From assembly GCF_005405345.1 (NCBI RefSeq), contig NZ_BJDW01000010.1, positions 1 to 64,000 on the forward strand: a DNA stretch of 64,000 nucleotides, read 5' to 3'. The notes beneath the pieces were generated by a model. The model searched no databases. It had not been told where the DNA came from and was given only the letters and a program-made list of their open reading frames with translations. Shown here one piece after another: positions 36,855-45,890 of this stretch; position 1 is the first letter of the stretch, and each line of letters starts with the position of its first letter. The position numbers and the translations under genes were made by a program. Source of the DNA: Enterococcus viikkiensis (GTDB taxonomy: Bacteria > Bacillota > Bacilli > Lactobacillales > Enterococcaceae).

Positions 36855-37778
36855 TTATGCAAATGGAATTTCCACAATATCAAAATCTTTTGCTAGTTGT
36901 GAATTCGCAAAAACAGCTTGTGCTTCTTCCTCTAGCATTTGTGCTTCTTTAGCTAAATAACGTGCTGAAATATGAGTCAAAATTAATTTTTTAGCTCCCG
37001 CTTCTTTCGCAATCATCGCGGCTTGTTGTGTCGTCGTGTGGAAATATGCCTTTGCCAGTTTCGCTTCATCTTTGTTGAAGGTACTTTCATGGACGATCAC
37101 ATCACTATCTTTTGCGAAGCGACTTGATTTATTTGTAAAACGAGTATCACCAAAAATCGTCACGATCCGGCCTTTTTTACTTTCACCAACAAAATCTTGC
37201 CCGTTGATCGTGCGCCCGTCAGCTAGAGTGACGGTTTGGCCTTGTTTCAACTTTCCGAAAATCGGTCCAGCAGGGATATTTAAAGCAGCCAGCTTCTCCA
37301 CTTGAAGCGTACCATCATGATCTGCTTCGGTCACACGAAAACCATAACTGTCGATTCCGTGATCTAACAGCATACACTCCACACTGAATTGCTTGTCTTC
37401 AAATATAGTCCCCTCATGAAGCTCAATAAACTGTAAAGGGTAAGATAAATGTGTCTTTGTTACTTGTAATGACGTTCGAACATATTTTTCCAAACCAGCG
37501 GGGCCGTAGATCTCAATGGGTTCCTCCCCACCTTGAAATGAACGACTGCTTAATAAGCCTGGCAAGCCAAAAATATGATCACCATGTAGATGAGAAATAA
37601 AAATTTTTTCGATCTTGCGAGGTCGGATATTGGTTCGCAAAATTTGCATCTGGGTACCTTCCCCACAATCAAATAACCAAATTTTATTTCGTTCATCTAA
37701 TAATTTTAAGGCTAAACTACTGACATTTCGGTGCTTTGCTGGGACACCCGCACCTGTTCCTAAGAATTCTAATTCCAT
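36855..37778 (-). CDS. rnz: Ribonuclease Z
   Basis: 307 residues, metallo-beta-lactamase fold. It cleaves the 3' trailer of tRNA precursors lacking an encoded CCA. The zinc motif [13 protein letters not shown] (about 62-74), the Asp of DTRF and the C-terminal HISARY are visible. First gene of the rnz-SDR-lapA-recJ-apt cluster. Confidence 0.95.
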   Translation of the reverse strand: MELEFLGTGAGVPAKHRNVSSLALKLLDERNKIWLFDCGEGTQMQILRTNIRPRKIEKIFISHLHGDHIFGLPGLLSSRSFQGGEEPIEIYGPAGLEKYVRTSLQVTKTHLSYPLQFIELHEGTIFEDKQFSVECMLLDHGIDSYGFRVTEADHDGTLQVEKLAALNIPAGPIFGKLKQGQTVTLADGRTINGQDFVGESKKGRIVTIFGDTRFTNKSSRFAKDSDVIVHESTFNKDEAKLAKAYFHTTTQQAAMIAKEAGAKKLILTHISARYLAKEAQMLEEEAQAVFANSQLAKDFDIVEIPFA

Positions 37779-37854
37779 AATTATCCTGACTTTCTTTCAA
37801 ATTAATTTTATTTTAGAAGAAAGTCTGACTCAGTGCAATCAAAATAGGAGATTT

Positions 37855-38412
37855 TTATTTTTGATCAGATTGCTTTTCCGAATCTGTTTCTTTCTTTTGG
37901 TCCGCTGATTTTTTTTCGATTTCCTGAGCTTCTTTAACTTCTGCCTCTACCTCCGCATAGTCTAAACGCGTAATCTCACCGCCAAGCTCCATCATGATTA
38001 ATTGATTCAACGCCCGGTTATCGTCCTCTTCAGCAATCAGCAATAATGCTGTATCGCCTTCTCCAACTTTATCAATCAAAAATTCAAAGACGCCTGTTGC
38101 TTCTCGAACTTCTTTTGCATCCTGAGTAGCACCAATCATGCCACCAGTAAACCAACCTAATAAAATGCCTACCGGACCACCTAAAATTCCAACCATCATA
38201 CCAATCAGACCGCCAGTCGAACTTTTATTGCTGCCGGTGAAATCCAAAAAATCTTCGATCACAAATTTATGTTCACCCTCATTTGAATGATGAATCACCG
38301 CCATCTGTTCCCCTTTAAATGCCTTACTCATGTGCAGCCGTTTTACTTTTGAAAAGGCTTCATAAGCTTTTGATTCAACGTCAAAATTCATCACAATCAC
38401 TCGTTTTTCCAT
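37855..38412 (-). CDS. DUF1269-like glycine-rich protein
   Basis: 185 residues. A central glycine-rich hydrophobic hairpin (GGLIGMMVGILGGPVGILLGWFTGGMIG, about 67-94, given here in part as the GGLIGMMVGILGG motif) lies between soluble flanks, as in DUF1269 proteins thought to be stress- or membrane-associated. The tail (from 155) is charged: EIEKKSADQKKETDS. Ribosome site AGAGGAG. Monocistronic, function unknown. Confidence 0.65.
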   Translation of the reverse strand: MEKRVIVMNFDVESKAYEAFSKVKRLHMSKAFKGEQMAVIHHSNEGEHKFVIEDFLDFTGSNKSSTGGLIGMMVGILGGPVGILLGWFTGGMIGATQDAKEVREATGVFEFLIDKVGEGDTALLLIAEEDDNRALNQLIMMELGGEITRLDYAEVEAEVKEAQEIEKKSADQKKETDSEKQSDQK

Positions 38413-38515
38413 TCATTACCACTCCTCTATCTTTTTTTCTAGTTTAGCAATAAATAGGGCTTTTTGAAACTAGAACGAGCTTTTTATCTCATAAAATAAT
38501 TATGTAAACAATAAT

Positions 38516-38548
38516 TCAAAAAAAAACTGGAAATTACTTCCCAGTTTT
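38516..38548 (-). terminator. Terminator overlapping the stop of the winged-helix gene
   Basis: Stem AAAACTGG/CCAGTTTT, 10-nt loop containing the TAA stop (38536-38534), then T9. Confidence 0.88.
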
Positions 38549-39268
38549 GATTTCTTCCATAATTCTATCATCAACAACATAGTGATCAAAGAATACTTTT
38601 GATAATTGATACCCTTCGCCCCAATTCGTACGGATGACATCATATTCAACACCGTCGATTTTTAATTTGTTGCGAAGGTGTTTTATAATAGTAGAAAGTC
38701 TCGTCATGTGACTCGCTGAATCACTGTCGCCCCAAATTTTAATGGCTAAATCGTTTCGACTAATCGGTGCCTCTTTCGTTGCAATCAACGTACTTAGCAT
38801 CTCTCGCTCTGACCGCGTCAGATTCCATAAAGGCAATGGACGTTTCTCTTGTTCATTCTCCTCTTGTTGTTGTCTCACGCCAAAACCAATCGAGTAAACA
38901 GATTCTTTCAACGTTTTCTCAGCAAGTTTCTCTCTTAACCCGCTAAGTGTTTCGTCCTCGAGTAACCATTCATCCACGCCTTGCGCTTCCCAATCTGCTT
39001 GTTCGTCCTTTTGCGGCAGACGATCTGCTTCACGAATAATCGTGAATTTGTCTCCAACTTTTTCTAAAATAACGGTAAACTCTTGATCAGAGATTGTTTC
39101 ACTAACAATCACAACATCGAAGAAGCCTAACACTTCTAATGGGACTTGATTGGCTTGAATCATCGTTAATAGTTTTGCGGAACTTAAAACCTCGATATTC
39201 AGCCTTTGTAACTTTTCAACTAATGGTCTCTCAACTAAAATATTGTGTGTCAGAATCAATACTTGCAT
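38534..39268 (-). CDS. Orphan OmpR-type winged-helix regulator with degenerate receiver
   Basis: 244 residues. The N-terminal half (about 1-120) looks like a response-regulator receiver (MQVLILTHN, FDVVIVSE) but lacks the usual acidic pair at the first strand and has no clear phosphoacceptor context. The C-terminal half has an OmpR/PhoB winged helix: LTRSEREMLSTLI, LAIKIWGDSDSASHMTRLSTIIKHLRNKL, and GEGYQL. No histidine kinase is adjacent. ATG 39268 follows AAAGGGG. It probably binds the repeats in the AT-rich upstream region. Confidence 0.72.
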   Translation of the reverse strand: MQVLILTHNILVERPLVEKLQRLNIEVLSSAKLLTMIQANQVPLEVLGFFDVVIVSETISDQEFTVILEKVGDKFTIIREADRLPQKDEQADWEAQGVDEWLLEDETLSGLREKLAEKTLKESVYSIGFGVRQQQEENEQEKRPLPLWNLTRSEREMLSTLIATKEAPISRNDLAIKIWGDSDSASHMTRLSTIIKHLRNKLKIDGVEYDVIRTNWGEGYQLSKVFFDHYVVDDRIMEEIKTGK

Positions 39269-39918
39269 AACATTATTCCCCTTTTTTATTATCAAAAATA
39301 AGTTTCCAACTTACCGACTTGGATTATTTTATTATTTAACAATATAATTGTTACTTTATACTTCGTAAGTTTACACTTGGAACTGTTCAAATGCCACAAA
39401 AAAATTTATATTTTAGTAATCATAATTAATGTTGTTGATAAAAAATTTGGGTTAAAAAAACTTTTCTTTAATAAAATAATACAATTATCATTTTTAAACA
39501 ACGTTTTTATTCATCATTCGAAGAATATTCAAAAAGAATATAACGGTTGTTATCATTCTTTTTCTATAGATCACAAAAAATGTTTTTTATATTTTATAAT
39601 CAAACTTATTTCCCATAACAATAATGATTATTTCTTTTTATTTTCCGAAATTTTACTTTTTCATTTTCAATAAACTTTTTCAGCATTTAAAGAAATCCAC
39701 CCACCGTCTTTTGAAAAAATAAAAAAAGCTATTAGATTTTTTCAAATAACACCTATTGTGACACTGCGCTCTTTTTTAATATTTTCTCTCTATTCCCCTG
39801 TTCAAAAATCATAAAGTTCTTCTTCTGAGACATTAATGATTGTCGTTACTTAAGACTGTAAGTGAACCCTTAGTTAAATTTTTTGTTGGTCTATACAAGT
39901 GGATGATTGACGCGTAAC
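39269..39918. other. 650-bp AT-rich intergenic region
   Basis: This stretch is much richer in A and T than its neighbours. I see a 17-bp perfect palindrome TAACAATATAATTGTTA at 39337-39353. A direct motif pair (AAGTTT ... ACTTGGA at 39300-39323 and 39367-39381) flanks it. An AT-rich hairpin (TTTGAAAAAAT/ATTTTTTCAAA) lies near 39710-39750. A 98-codon plus-strand frame at 39377-39673 has no ribosome site and a biased composition, so I do not call it a gene. Confidence 0.6.
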
Positions 39919-39955
39919 AAAAAGGACCTGCAACAACAGTTTGTCACAGCTCCTT
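39919..39955 (-). terminator. Terminator of obg
   Basis: AAGGAGCTG/CAGGTCCTT stem with one mismatch, long loop and T5 on the minus strand. Confidence 0.65.
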
Positions 39956-39978
39956 CTCACTATTTCACTATTTTTCGA

Positions 39979-41292
39979 CTAATCAACAAATTCAAATTCA
40001 AATTTATCAATTCGAACAAGATCGCCGTCTTTAGCCCCACGAGCACGTAAGGCTTCATCAACACCCATTGAACGTAGTTGGCGTGCAAAACGCATGACGG
40101 TTTCATCATGATCGAAGTTGGTCATCTTGAATAGTTTCTCTAATTTTTCACCATTCAATACCCAAGTTGCATCGGGTTCACGAGTGATCGTAAATTCTGG
40201 TTCATCCGATTGGAAGCCGTAATTTACTGTTTCTTCTTCCACTTCTTCATCATATAACAAGAATTCTGGAGTCACTTCTAGTAAATCCGCAGTCGCACTC
40301 AATAAATTATCCAAGCCTTGTTTAGTAATTGCTGAAATTGCGAAGACTGGAATATCATCCGCAAACTCGTCTTCTTTTTCCTTTTGCAATTCTGCTTTGA
40401 ATTTTTTCAAGTTCTCTTCCGCATTCGGCATATCCATTTTGTTGGCCACAATAATTTGTGGGCGTTCCAACAGACGTAAGTTATGAGTCCCTAACTCTTT
40501 GTTGATGGCCTGGTAATCCTCGTAAGGATCACGACCTTCCATTCCACTCATGTCAATCACATGCAAAATCACGCGTGTCCGTTCGATGTGACGCAGGAAC
40601 TGTGTTCCCAGGCCAACACCTTGTGAGGCTCCTTCAATTAAACCGGGCAAATCGGCAGCAGCAAAGCTTCGACCATCACTGGTTTCTACCATGCCAAGAT
40701 TTGGAACCAAGGTTGTAAAGTGATAGGCACCGATTTTGGGACGGGCAGAGGAAATCACTGAAAGGATTGTTGATTTGCCAACAGATGGAAAGCCAACTAA
40801 GCCAACATCTGCTAAGACTTTTAATTCTAATTCGATGTGACGCTCTTGACCTGGCTCGCCGTTTTCAGCTAGCTCAGGTGCAGGATTTCTTGGCGAAGCG
40901 AACCGTGTATTTCCGCGACCACCGCGACCACCATGAGCAACGATCAATTCCTGACCATTTTCAATTAAGTCACCGATCAAAGCGCCGGTATCCGCATCGC
41001 GAACCGTTGTACCAGGGGGAACGCTGACATAGGTATCTTCGGCTCCACGACCGTGCATCCCTTTGCTCATTCCATTTTCTCCCGGTGTCGCACGAAAATG
41101 ACGATTGTAACGAAAATCCATCAGGGTCCGTAGCCCTTCATCGACAACTAAGATCACATCCCCGCCGCGACCACCGTCACCCCCAGCTGGACCGCCATCA
41201 GGAACATATTTCTCACGACGAAACGCAACCATCCCATCGCCGCCCTTACCAGCTTTAATATCAATTGTTACCTGATCTAAAAACATGGACAT
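39979..41292 (-). CDS. obg: GTPase Obg
   Basis: 437 residues. Ribosome-associated GTPase involved in 50S maturation and stress. The glycine-rich Obg domain (about 1-158), then G motifs [22 protein letters not shown] and SAITKQG, and a C-terminal OCT domain (about 355-435). ATG 41292 follows AAGGAGG at 8 nt. A plausible promoter (TGGACT, 17 nt, TACAAT) lies about 65 nt upstream. Confidence 0.97.
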   Translation of the reverse strand: MSMFLDQVTIDIKAGKGGDGMVAFRREKYVPDGGPAGGDGGRGGDVILVVDEGLRTLMDFRYNRHFRATPGENGMSKGMHGRGAEDTYVSVPPGTTVRDADTGALIGDLIENGQELIVAHGGRGGRGNTRFASPRNPAPELAENGEPGQERHIELELKVLADVGLVGFPSVGKSTILSVISSARPKIGAYHFTTLVPNLGMVETSDGRSFAAADLPGLIEGASQGVGLGTQFLRHIERTRVILHVIDMSGMEGRDPYEDYQAINKELGTHNLRLLERPQIIVANKMDMPNAEENLKKFKAELQKEKEDEFADDIPVFAISAITKQGLDNLLSATADLLEVTPEFLLYDEEVEEETVNYGFQSDEPEFTITREPDATWVLNGEKLEKLFKMTNFDHDETVMRFARQLRSMGVDEALRARGAKDGDLVRIDKFEFEFVD

Positions 41293-41455
41293 CTTGATGT
41301 CCTCCTTATAATATATTCTTTTTGACTACTGAATCTCCACACTAAACAAAGTCTTATATATTGTAGCCAGATTCGGAGAAAAAGTCCATTCTTATTGATA
41401 GAGCTTAGTAATTTTTTGAAATTCTTCTGATGATTCTTTCTACAAGATATATCTT

Positions 41456-41484
41456 TTGACAAAAAAATTGATGCGTTGCACAAT
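41456..41484 (+). promoter_or_regulatory. Candidate promoter of gap
   Basis: Perfect TTGACA at 41456-41461, a 17-nt spacer and CACAAT at 41479-41484. No CggR gene is adjacent. Confidence 0.6.
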
Positions 41485-41538
41485 AAATAGAGTAAGGCAT
41501 CAAGCATTGCTTCATATAAAAAGGAGGAACTTTTGGTT

Positions 41539-42549
41539 ATGACAGTAAAAGTAGGTATTAATGGATTTGGACGTATTGGTCGTTTGGCTTTCCGCCGTAT
41601 TAAAGAAGTATCAGACGATATTGAAGTGGTAGCAATCAACGATTTAACAAGTCCTACAATGTTGGCACAATTGTTACAATTTGATTCAACACATGGCACA
41701 TACCCAGGTACAGTTACTGCAACAGAAGATTCAATCGTAGTTGACGGTGAAAAAACTCGTGTATACGCTGAACCAGATGCAAGTAAAATTCCTTGGGCAA
41801 AAGAAAACGGTGTTGATATCGTTTTAGAATGTACAGGTTTCTACACATCTGAAGAAAAAGCACAAGCTCACATCGATGCTGGCGTTAAACGTGTCGTTAT
41901 CTCAGCTCCTGCTGGACAAATGAAAACAATTGTTTACAACGTAAATGATGACACATTAGATTCAAATGATAAAATTATCTCTGCTGGTTCATGTACAACA
42001 AACTGCTTAGCTCCAATGGCTTACTTCTTAAACGAAGAATTTGGCATTGAAGTTGGTACAATGACAACTGTTCACGCGTATACTTCAACACAAATGTTGT
42101 TAGACGGACCAGTTAAAGGCGGCAACCTACGTGCTGCACGTTCTGCTGCTGATAACACAATTCCACATTCAACTGGTGCTGCTAAAGCAATTGGCTTAGT
42201 AATTCCAGAATTGAACGGTAAATTGCAAGGACATGCACAACGTGTTCCCGTTGTTGATGGTTCATTAACTGAATTGGTTTCAGTACTTAAAACAAAAGTT
42301 TCTGCTGACCAAGTGAACGAAGCAATCAAAAAACATACCGTTGATAACCCATCATTCGGCTATGACGATCGTGAAATCGTTTCTGGCGACGTTATTGGTA
42401 CTACTGAAGGATCAATCTTTGACCCTACGCAAACAGAAGTTACTTCTGCAGGCGACTACCAATTAGTTAAAACTGTTGCTTGGTACGACAACGAATACGG
42501 CTTCACTTGCCAAATGATTCGTCTATTAGAAAAATTTGCTAACCTATAA
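41539..42549 (+). CDS. gap: Glyceraldehyde-3-phosphate dehydrogenase, type I
   Basis: 336 residues. NAD-dependent glycolytic enzyme. [13 protein letters not shown] binds NAD, and the catalytic Cys is in [12 protein letters not shown] with the HAYTSTQ segment after it. Codon choice looks optimised, as for highly expressed genes (AAC, TTC, CGT, GGT frequent). ATG 41539 with AAGGAGG upstream. Monocistronic; not in a cggR-gap-pgk operon here. Confidence 0.97.
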   Translation: MTVKVGINGFGRIGRLAFRRIKEVSDDIEVVAINDLTSPTMLAQLLQFDSTHGTYPGTVTATEDSIVVDGEKTRVYAEPDASKIPWAKENGVDIVLECTGFYTSEEKAQAHIDAGVKRVVISAPAGQMKTIVYNVNDDTLDSNDKIISAGSCTTNCLAPMAYFLNEEFGIEVGTMTTVHAYTSTQMLLDGPVKGGNLRAARSAADNTIPHSTGAAKAIGLVIPELNGKLQGHAQRVPVVDGSLTELVSVLKTKVSADQVNEAIKKHTVDNPSFGYDDREIVSGDVIGTTEGSIFDPTQTEVTSAGDYQLVKTVAWYDNEYGFTCQMIRLLEKFANL

Positions 42550-42575
42550 AATAATATAACCATTGAATTTTTAGA

Positions 42576-42604
42576 GGAGATCGTTCATTCGATCTCTTTT
42601 TTTT
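42576..42604 (+). terminator. Terminator of gap
   Basis: Stem GAGATCG/CGATCTC, 6-nt loop, T8. Confidence 0.88.
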
Positions 42605-43016
42605 GTGAGTTACGCTCTTCTTGTCTTGTTCAAAAAAAATACTTGCTGATCACTAATTAACCGATAAGTATTGTTTAGCGCAATTCTATATGTAATGAAC
42701 CGAACGTCTTTTCCTGCTGATTCTTAAAAAATGAATACCGTAAGTTAATTTTGCTATTAGTTTTACAGTGTCTTCGGCTTGTGCTTTTCTCTAAGCCCCC
42801 TCATAAAAAAGTCGAAAATCAGCGATAAAGAGTCTTGCTAAAACAATATTTGTTTTTATAAACAGCATTTTTCCTTCAATTTCTATACGATCGTTTCAAA
42901 TCTAATTACTAAGAGGATATATAAATTTTTTGAAATAAAAGTCACCTTTTTTTCATAGGAAGTCTATTAAAAATTTGTTATCATAAGAAGGATAATACGT
43001 TTAAAAGGAGAATTTT
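42605..43016. other. 412-bp gap between gap and cyclophilin gene
   Basis: I see no convincing gene. Just before the next gene is an extended -10 (TTTGTTATCAT at about 42977-42987). A 25-codon minus frame at 42868-42791 has a weak AAGGA site but no other support. Confidence 0.4.
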
Positions 43017-43763
43017 ATGCAATTAAAAAAAGTGATGATCAGCGCAAGCTTAGTTTTAGCACTGGGCCTATTTACTGCTTGCAAAAGTGATAACGCAACA
43101 AATGGTACAAAGGAAAGTTCTACAAAAACAACTGAATCCAGTGTAGATTTAAATAAAGTAGCACTACCCCAGCTTGATAACAAAGTGACTGATGATGAGT
43201 ATCTTGTAGAATTGGTAACGACTGAAGGAAACGTTAAGATCAAACTGTTCCCTAAACAAGCCCCTAAAGCGGTAGAAAATTTTGTTAAACACGCAAAAGA
43301 TGGCTATTATAAGGACACTCCTTTCCACCGAGTGATCAAAGATTTTATGATTCAAGGTGGAGATCCTAAGGGCGACGGTACTGGCGGCGAAAGTATTTGG
43401 AAAAAAGGCTTCAAAACTGAAACCTCTAACCAGCTTTATAATATTCGCGGTGCTCTTTCAATGGCCCGAGCGGAATCACGCAGTAGCAATGGCAGTCAAT
43501 TCTTCATTGTTACCAACAAAGAAGATGTTAGTGATGGCTTAGCGATCCAGTATTACCCAAAGAAAATCATCGAAGCTTACAAAAAAGGTGGCGCTCCCCA
43601 ACTTGATGGTGAGTATACAGTCTTTGGTCAAGTAACAGAAGGCATGGACGTCGTCGATAAAATCGCAGATGGCGAAGTCAAAGATGGCGGATCCGGTGAG
43701 AAATCAACCCCTACCAACCCAGTGAAGGTTAGCGAAGTAAACGTGTTACAAGAACCTAAATAA
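43017..43763 (+). CDS. Cyclophilin-type peptidyl-prolyl isomerase lipoprotein
   Basis: 248 residues. A signal peptide (KKVMISASLVLALGLFTAC) ends at a lipobox Cys22, so the protein is probably anchored outside the membrane. The cyclophilin domain (about 60-240) has FHRVIKDFMIQGGDP, GALSMARA and SNGSQFFI, including the catalytic Arg in FHR. It helps fold secreted proteins. Ribosome site AAAGGAG. Not PrsA, which is a parvulin. Confidence 0.93.
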   Translation: MQLKKVMISASLVLALGLFTACKSDNATNGTKESSTKTTESSVDLNKVALPQLDNKVTDDEYLVELVTTEGNVKIKLFPKQAPKAVENFVKHAKDGYYKDTPFHRVIKDFMIQGGDPKGDGTGGESIWKKGFKTETSNQLYNIRGALSMARAESRSSNGSQFFIVTNKEDVSDGLAIQYYPKKIIEAYKKGGAPQLDGEYTVFGQVTEGMDVVDKIADGEVKDGGSGEKSTPTNPVKVSEVNVLQEPK

Positions 43764-43769
43764 CAAGTA

Positions 43770-43800
43770 AGAGGCTCACCATTATGGCGAGCCTCTATTT
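43770..43800 (+). terminator. Terminator of the cyclophilin gene
   Basis: Stem AGAGGCTC/GAGCCTCT, 11-nt loop, then ATTTTG. It also faces the fabZ-like gene end. Confidence 0.75.
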
Positions 43801-43805
43801 TGTAT

Positions 43806-44252
43806 TTATTTTTGATCTTTGTCCCCTACAATGAAGGTGAATTCGCATTCAGTGACCGTTTTGTCTTCCACCGTTGCCCAGGCTTTAGCTGTTCCAACTG
43901 GACCTTTAATTTTTTGGATATCAAAATTCAAAAATAAGGTATCGCCTGGACGAACAAATTCTAAAAAGTTTGCTTTATTGATGCCGCCAATATAGGCTGT
44001 CTTCCCTTCAAAGGCGGCGGATTTCAAAATCAGCAAGGAACCTGCTTGAGCCAATGCCTCAACAATTAATGTTCCAGGCATAATCGGTTCGCCAGGAAAG
44101 TAACCTTGAAAAAAATCTTCGTTCATCGTTAGATTTTTCATCGCCGTAATATGCTTCTCATCTTCAAATTCTGTGACTGCATCTAAATAGTAAATGGGAA
44201 AGCGATTTGGGATCGCAGCCATAATTTTTTCGACATTCATAATTTTTTCCAT
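43806..44252 (-). CDS. FabZ/FabN-like 3-hydroxyacyl-ACP dehydratase homologue
   Basis: 148 residues, hot-dog fold. IPNRFPIYYLD, FFQGYFPGEPIMPGTL and VEALAQAG are the family landmarks. In FabZ the motif reads GHFPG and the His is catalytic; here it is Tyr51 (codon TAC), while Glu65 is retained at the correct 14-residue spacing. It may thus be inactive, altered or regulatory. It sits divergent to fabI, as fabN is linked to fabI in Enterococcus faecalis. The start follows GAGGTG. A FabT box lies in its promoter region. Confidence 0.85.
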   Translation of the reverse strand: MEKIMNVEKIMAAIPNRFPIYYLDAVTEFEDEKHITAMKNLTMNEDFFQGYFPGEPIMPGTLIVEALAQAGSLLILKSAAFEGKTAYIGGINKANFLEFVRPGDTLFLNFDIQKIKGPVGTAKAWATVEDKTVTECEFTFIVGDKDQK

Positions 44253-44276
44253 TTTTGCACCTCAATGAATATTTTA

Positions 44277-44289
44277 TTTGATTATCAAA
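44277..44289. promoter_or_regulatory. FabT-type operator 1 (fabZ-like side)
   Basis: TTTGATTATCAAA, a perfect palindrome matching the FabT operator of streptococci and enterococci. Confidence 0.85.
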
Positions 44290-44342
44290 CTATCATATTC
44301 TAATGGTTTAATCAAGGTGTTCACGAATATATAAAAAAATAG

Positions 44343-44372
44343 TTTGACAATCAAAGCTTTTTCCAACATAAT
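44343..44372 (+). promoter_or_regulatory. fabI promoter with FabT-type operator 2
   Basis: TTTGACAATCAAA (44343-44355) overlaps the -35 TTGACA at 44344-44349. A 17-nt spacer and -10 CATAAT (44367-44372) complete the promoter. FabT bound to acyl-ACP would repress it. Confidence 0.8.
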
Positions 44373-44415
44373 GAGAGCATATTATTTTTTATATTATTTA
44401 GGAGTGTGTCATTTA

Positions 44416-45171
44416 ATGTCTATTTTAACTGGAAAAAAAATTATCGTGACAGGTGTAGCCAATAAAAAAAGTATTGCTTGGGGATGTGCCAAAGCCATCG
44501 CTGATCAAGGAGCCGAAATCATTTATACGTACCAAAATGACCGGATGAAGAAAAATTTAGTCAAATTAGTGGGCGAAGAAGCACAGATGTTTGAGCTTGA
44601 TGTGGCTAGCGATGAAAAAATTGCTGAAGCTTTTGCGGCAATCAAAGAAAAATTCGGATCAATTGATGGTTTAGTTCATTCGATCGCTTTTGCTAACAAG
44701 GAAGAACTTTCAGGCAACGTAACCGAAATTACTCGAGACGGCTTCCAACTGGCGCAAGACATCAGTGCGTATTCATTACTAGCTGTTTCAAAATATGCGG
44801 CACCTTTAATGACTGAAGGTGGCAGTATTGTAACTATGACTTACATGGGGTCTGAACGTTCGATTCCAAACTACAACATGATGGGCATTGCTAAAGCGGC
44901 GTTAGAGGCGGAAGTTCGTTACCTTGCAACTGAGCTGGCTCCAAAAAATATTCGGGTCAATGCGATCTCTGCCGGAGCCATCAAAACCTTGGCTGTGACA
45001 GGTGTGAAAGATTATCAATCCTTATTAAGCCTCTCAGAAGAACGGACACCAGATAAGGTAGCTGTAACAATTGAAGAAGTCGGCAATTCTTGTGCCTTCT
45101 TACTAAGTCCTTTGGCAACTGGAATTATCGGGGACGTTATCTACGTAGATAAAGGTGTTCACTTAAGTTAA
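44416..45171 (+). CDS. fabI: Enoyl-ACP reductase FabI
   Basis: 251 residues, SDR fold. It reduces enoyl-ACP in the last step of fatty acid elongation; target of triclosan. Cofactor site GVANKKSIAWG, and catalytic Tyr and Lys in TYMGSERSIPNYNMMGIAKAA. ATG 44416 has GGAG upstream; the frame extends 24 codons into the promoter and FabT box, which I exclude. Confidence 0.95.
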   Translation: MSILTGKKIIVTGVANKKSIAWGCAKAIADQGAEIIYTYQNDRMKKNLVKLVGEEAQMFELDVASDEKIAEAFAAIKEKFGSIDGLVHSIAFANKEELSGNVTEITRDGFQLAQDISAYSLLAVSKYAAPLMTEGGSIVTMTYMGSERSIPNYNMMGIAKAALEAEVRYLATELAPKNIRVNAISAGAIKTLAVTGVKDYQSLLSLSEERTPDKVAVTIEEVGNSCAFLLSPLATGIIGDVIYVDKGVHLS

Positions 45172-45179
45172 GCAAGTAG

Positions 45180-45208
45180 ACGTGCTGAATTTCGGCACGT
45201 TTTTTTCT
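45180..45208 (+). terminator. Terminator of fabI
   Basis: ACGTGC...GCACGT hairpin followed by T7. Confidence 0.85.
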
Positions 45209-45293
45209 GACTTTTCGACTATAAGAAATGACTAAACATCTTAATACGGTGTTCCCATTCTTGTGTTACACTTAAAATAAAAAGGAGCTTTTT

Positions 45294-45677
45294 ATGAAAA
45301 TCGAACACATTGCGATGTATGTAAAGGATCTAGAGTCAGCTAAAGCTTTTTTTGAAACCTATTTTGAGGCGACAAGTAATGACCAATACCATAATCCAAA
45401 AACTGGCTTACGGACTTATTTTCTAAGCTTTTCTGACGGCGCCCGTCTAGAGCTGATGACTCGTTCGGAAATGACTGAGAAAGCAACGGCTACTTTTCTT
45501 ACTGGCTATACCCACCTAGCCTTTTCACTAGGCTCAAAAGAAGCTGTCGACACCCTTACCGCGCATTTAGCAGCTGATGGCTATCAAGTATTGTCAGGTC
45601 CACGAACAACCGGTGATGGCTATTACGAGAGCTGTATCTTAGGGCCGGAAGAAAACCAAATTGAAATTACAGCATAA
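45294..45677 (+). CDS. VOC-family (glyoxalase-like) protein
   Basis: 127 residues, two beta-alpha-beta-beta-beta modules. Metal-site residues typical of the family are seen: His5 in IEHIAMYV, Glu in RLELMTR, His in THLAFSL and Glu in NQIEIT. It could be a lactoylglutathione lyase-like or other metal enzyme; the substrate is unknown. AAAGGAG ribosome site. An extended -10 TGTGTTACACT lies about 25 nt upstream. Its stop forms one side of a shared palindromic terminator. Confidence 0.82.
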   Translation: MKIEHIAMYVKDLESAKAFFETYFEATSNDQYHNPKTGLRTYFLSFSDGARLELMTRSEMTEKATATFLTGYTHLAFSLGSKEAVDTLTAHLAADGYQVLSGPRTTGDGYYESCILGPEENQIEITA

Positions 45678-45713
45678 AAAAATCGTCTCTCCTTACGAGG
45701 GACGATTTTTTTT
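45676..45713. terminator. Bidirectional terminator containing both stops
   Basis: Twelve-bp arms AAAAAAATCGTC/GACGATTTTTTT around a 13-nt loop. The TAA of the VOC gene (45675-45677) and of the minus-strand 51-residue ORF (45714-45712) sit at the two arm ends. Confidence 0.88.
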
Positions 45714-45867
45714 AAAAGATATCTAAAAAGGCCATCAACATCGCGTGAAAAATTCGTTTCATTGATGAATCAATCGTGCTTTTTTGATAATGAATGCGGG
45801 CCAAAAAAATCCATAGAATCAAAAATAGGATACTTAATACTGCTAACATATTCCAGATGATATCCAT
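45712..45867 (-). CDS. 51-residue membrane protein downstream of ilvE
   Basis: Starts MDIIWNMLAVLSILFLILW, one clear membrane segment (about 7-23), then a basic/amphipathic tail ending in HAMLMAFLDIF. AGAGGAG lies 4 nt before the ATG, a strong ribosome site. It is 23 nt after the ilvE stop with no terminator between, so cotranscription is likely. Too short for routine length cut-offs. Function unknown. Confidence 0.65.
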   Translation of the reverse strand: MDIIWNMLAVLSILFLILWIFLARIHYQKSTIDSSMKRIFHAMLMAFLDIF

Positions 45868-45890
45868 TTTTCTCCTCTATTCTTTTCACA

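Noticed and set aside
39377-39673. 98-codon plus-strand reading frame in the AT-rich gap
   Set aside because: No ribosome site, composition dominated by Phe, Ile, Lys and Asn as expected from AT-rich noncoding DNA, no motif.
42791-42868. 25-codon minus-strand ORF with an AAGGA site
   Set aside because: Short, spacing is poor and there is no promoter, terminator or context support.
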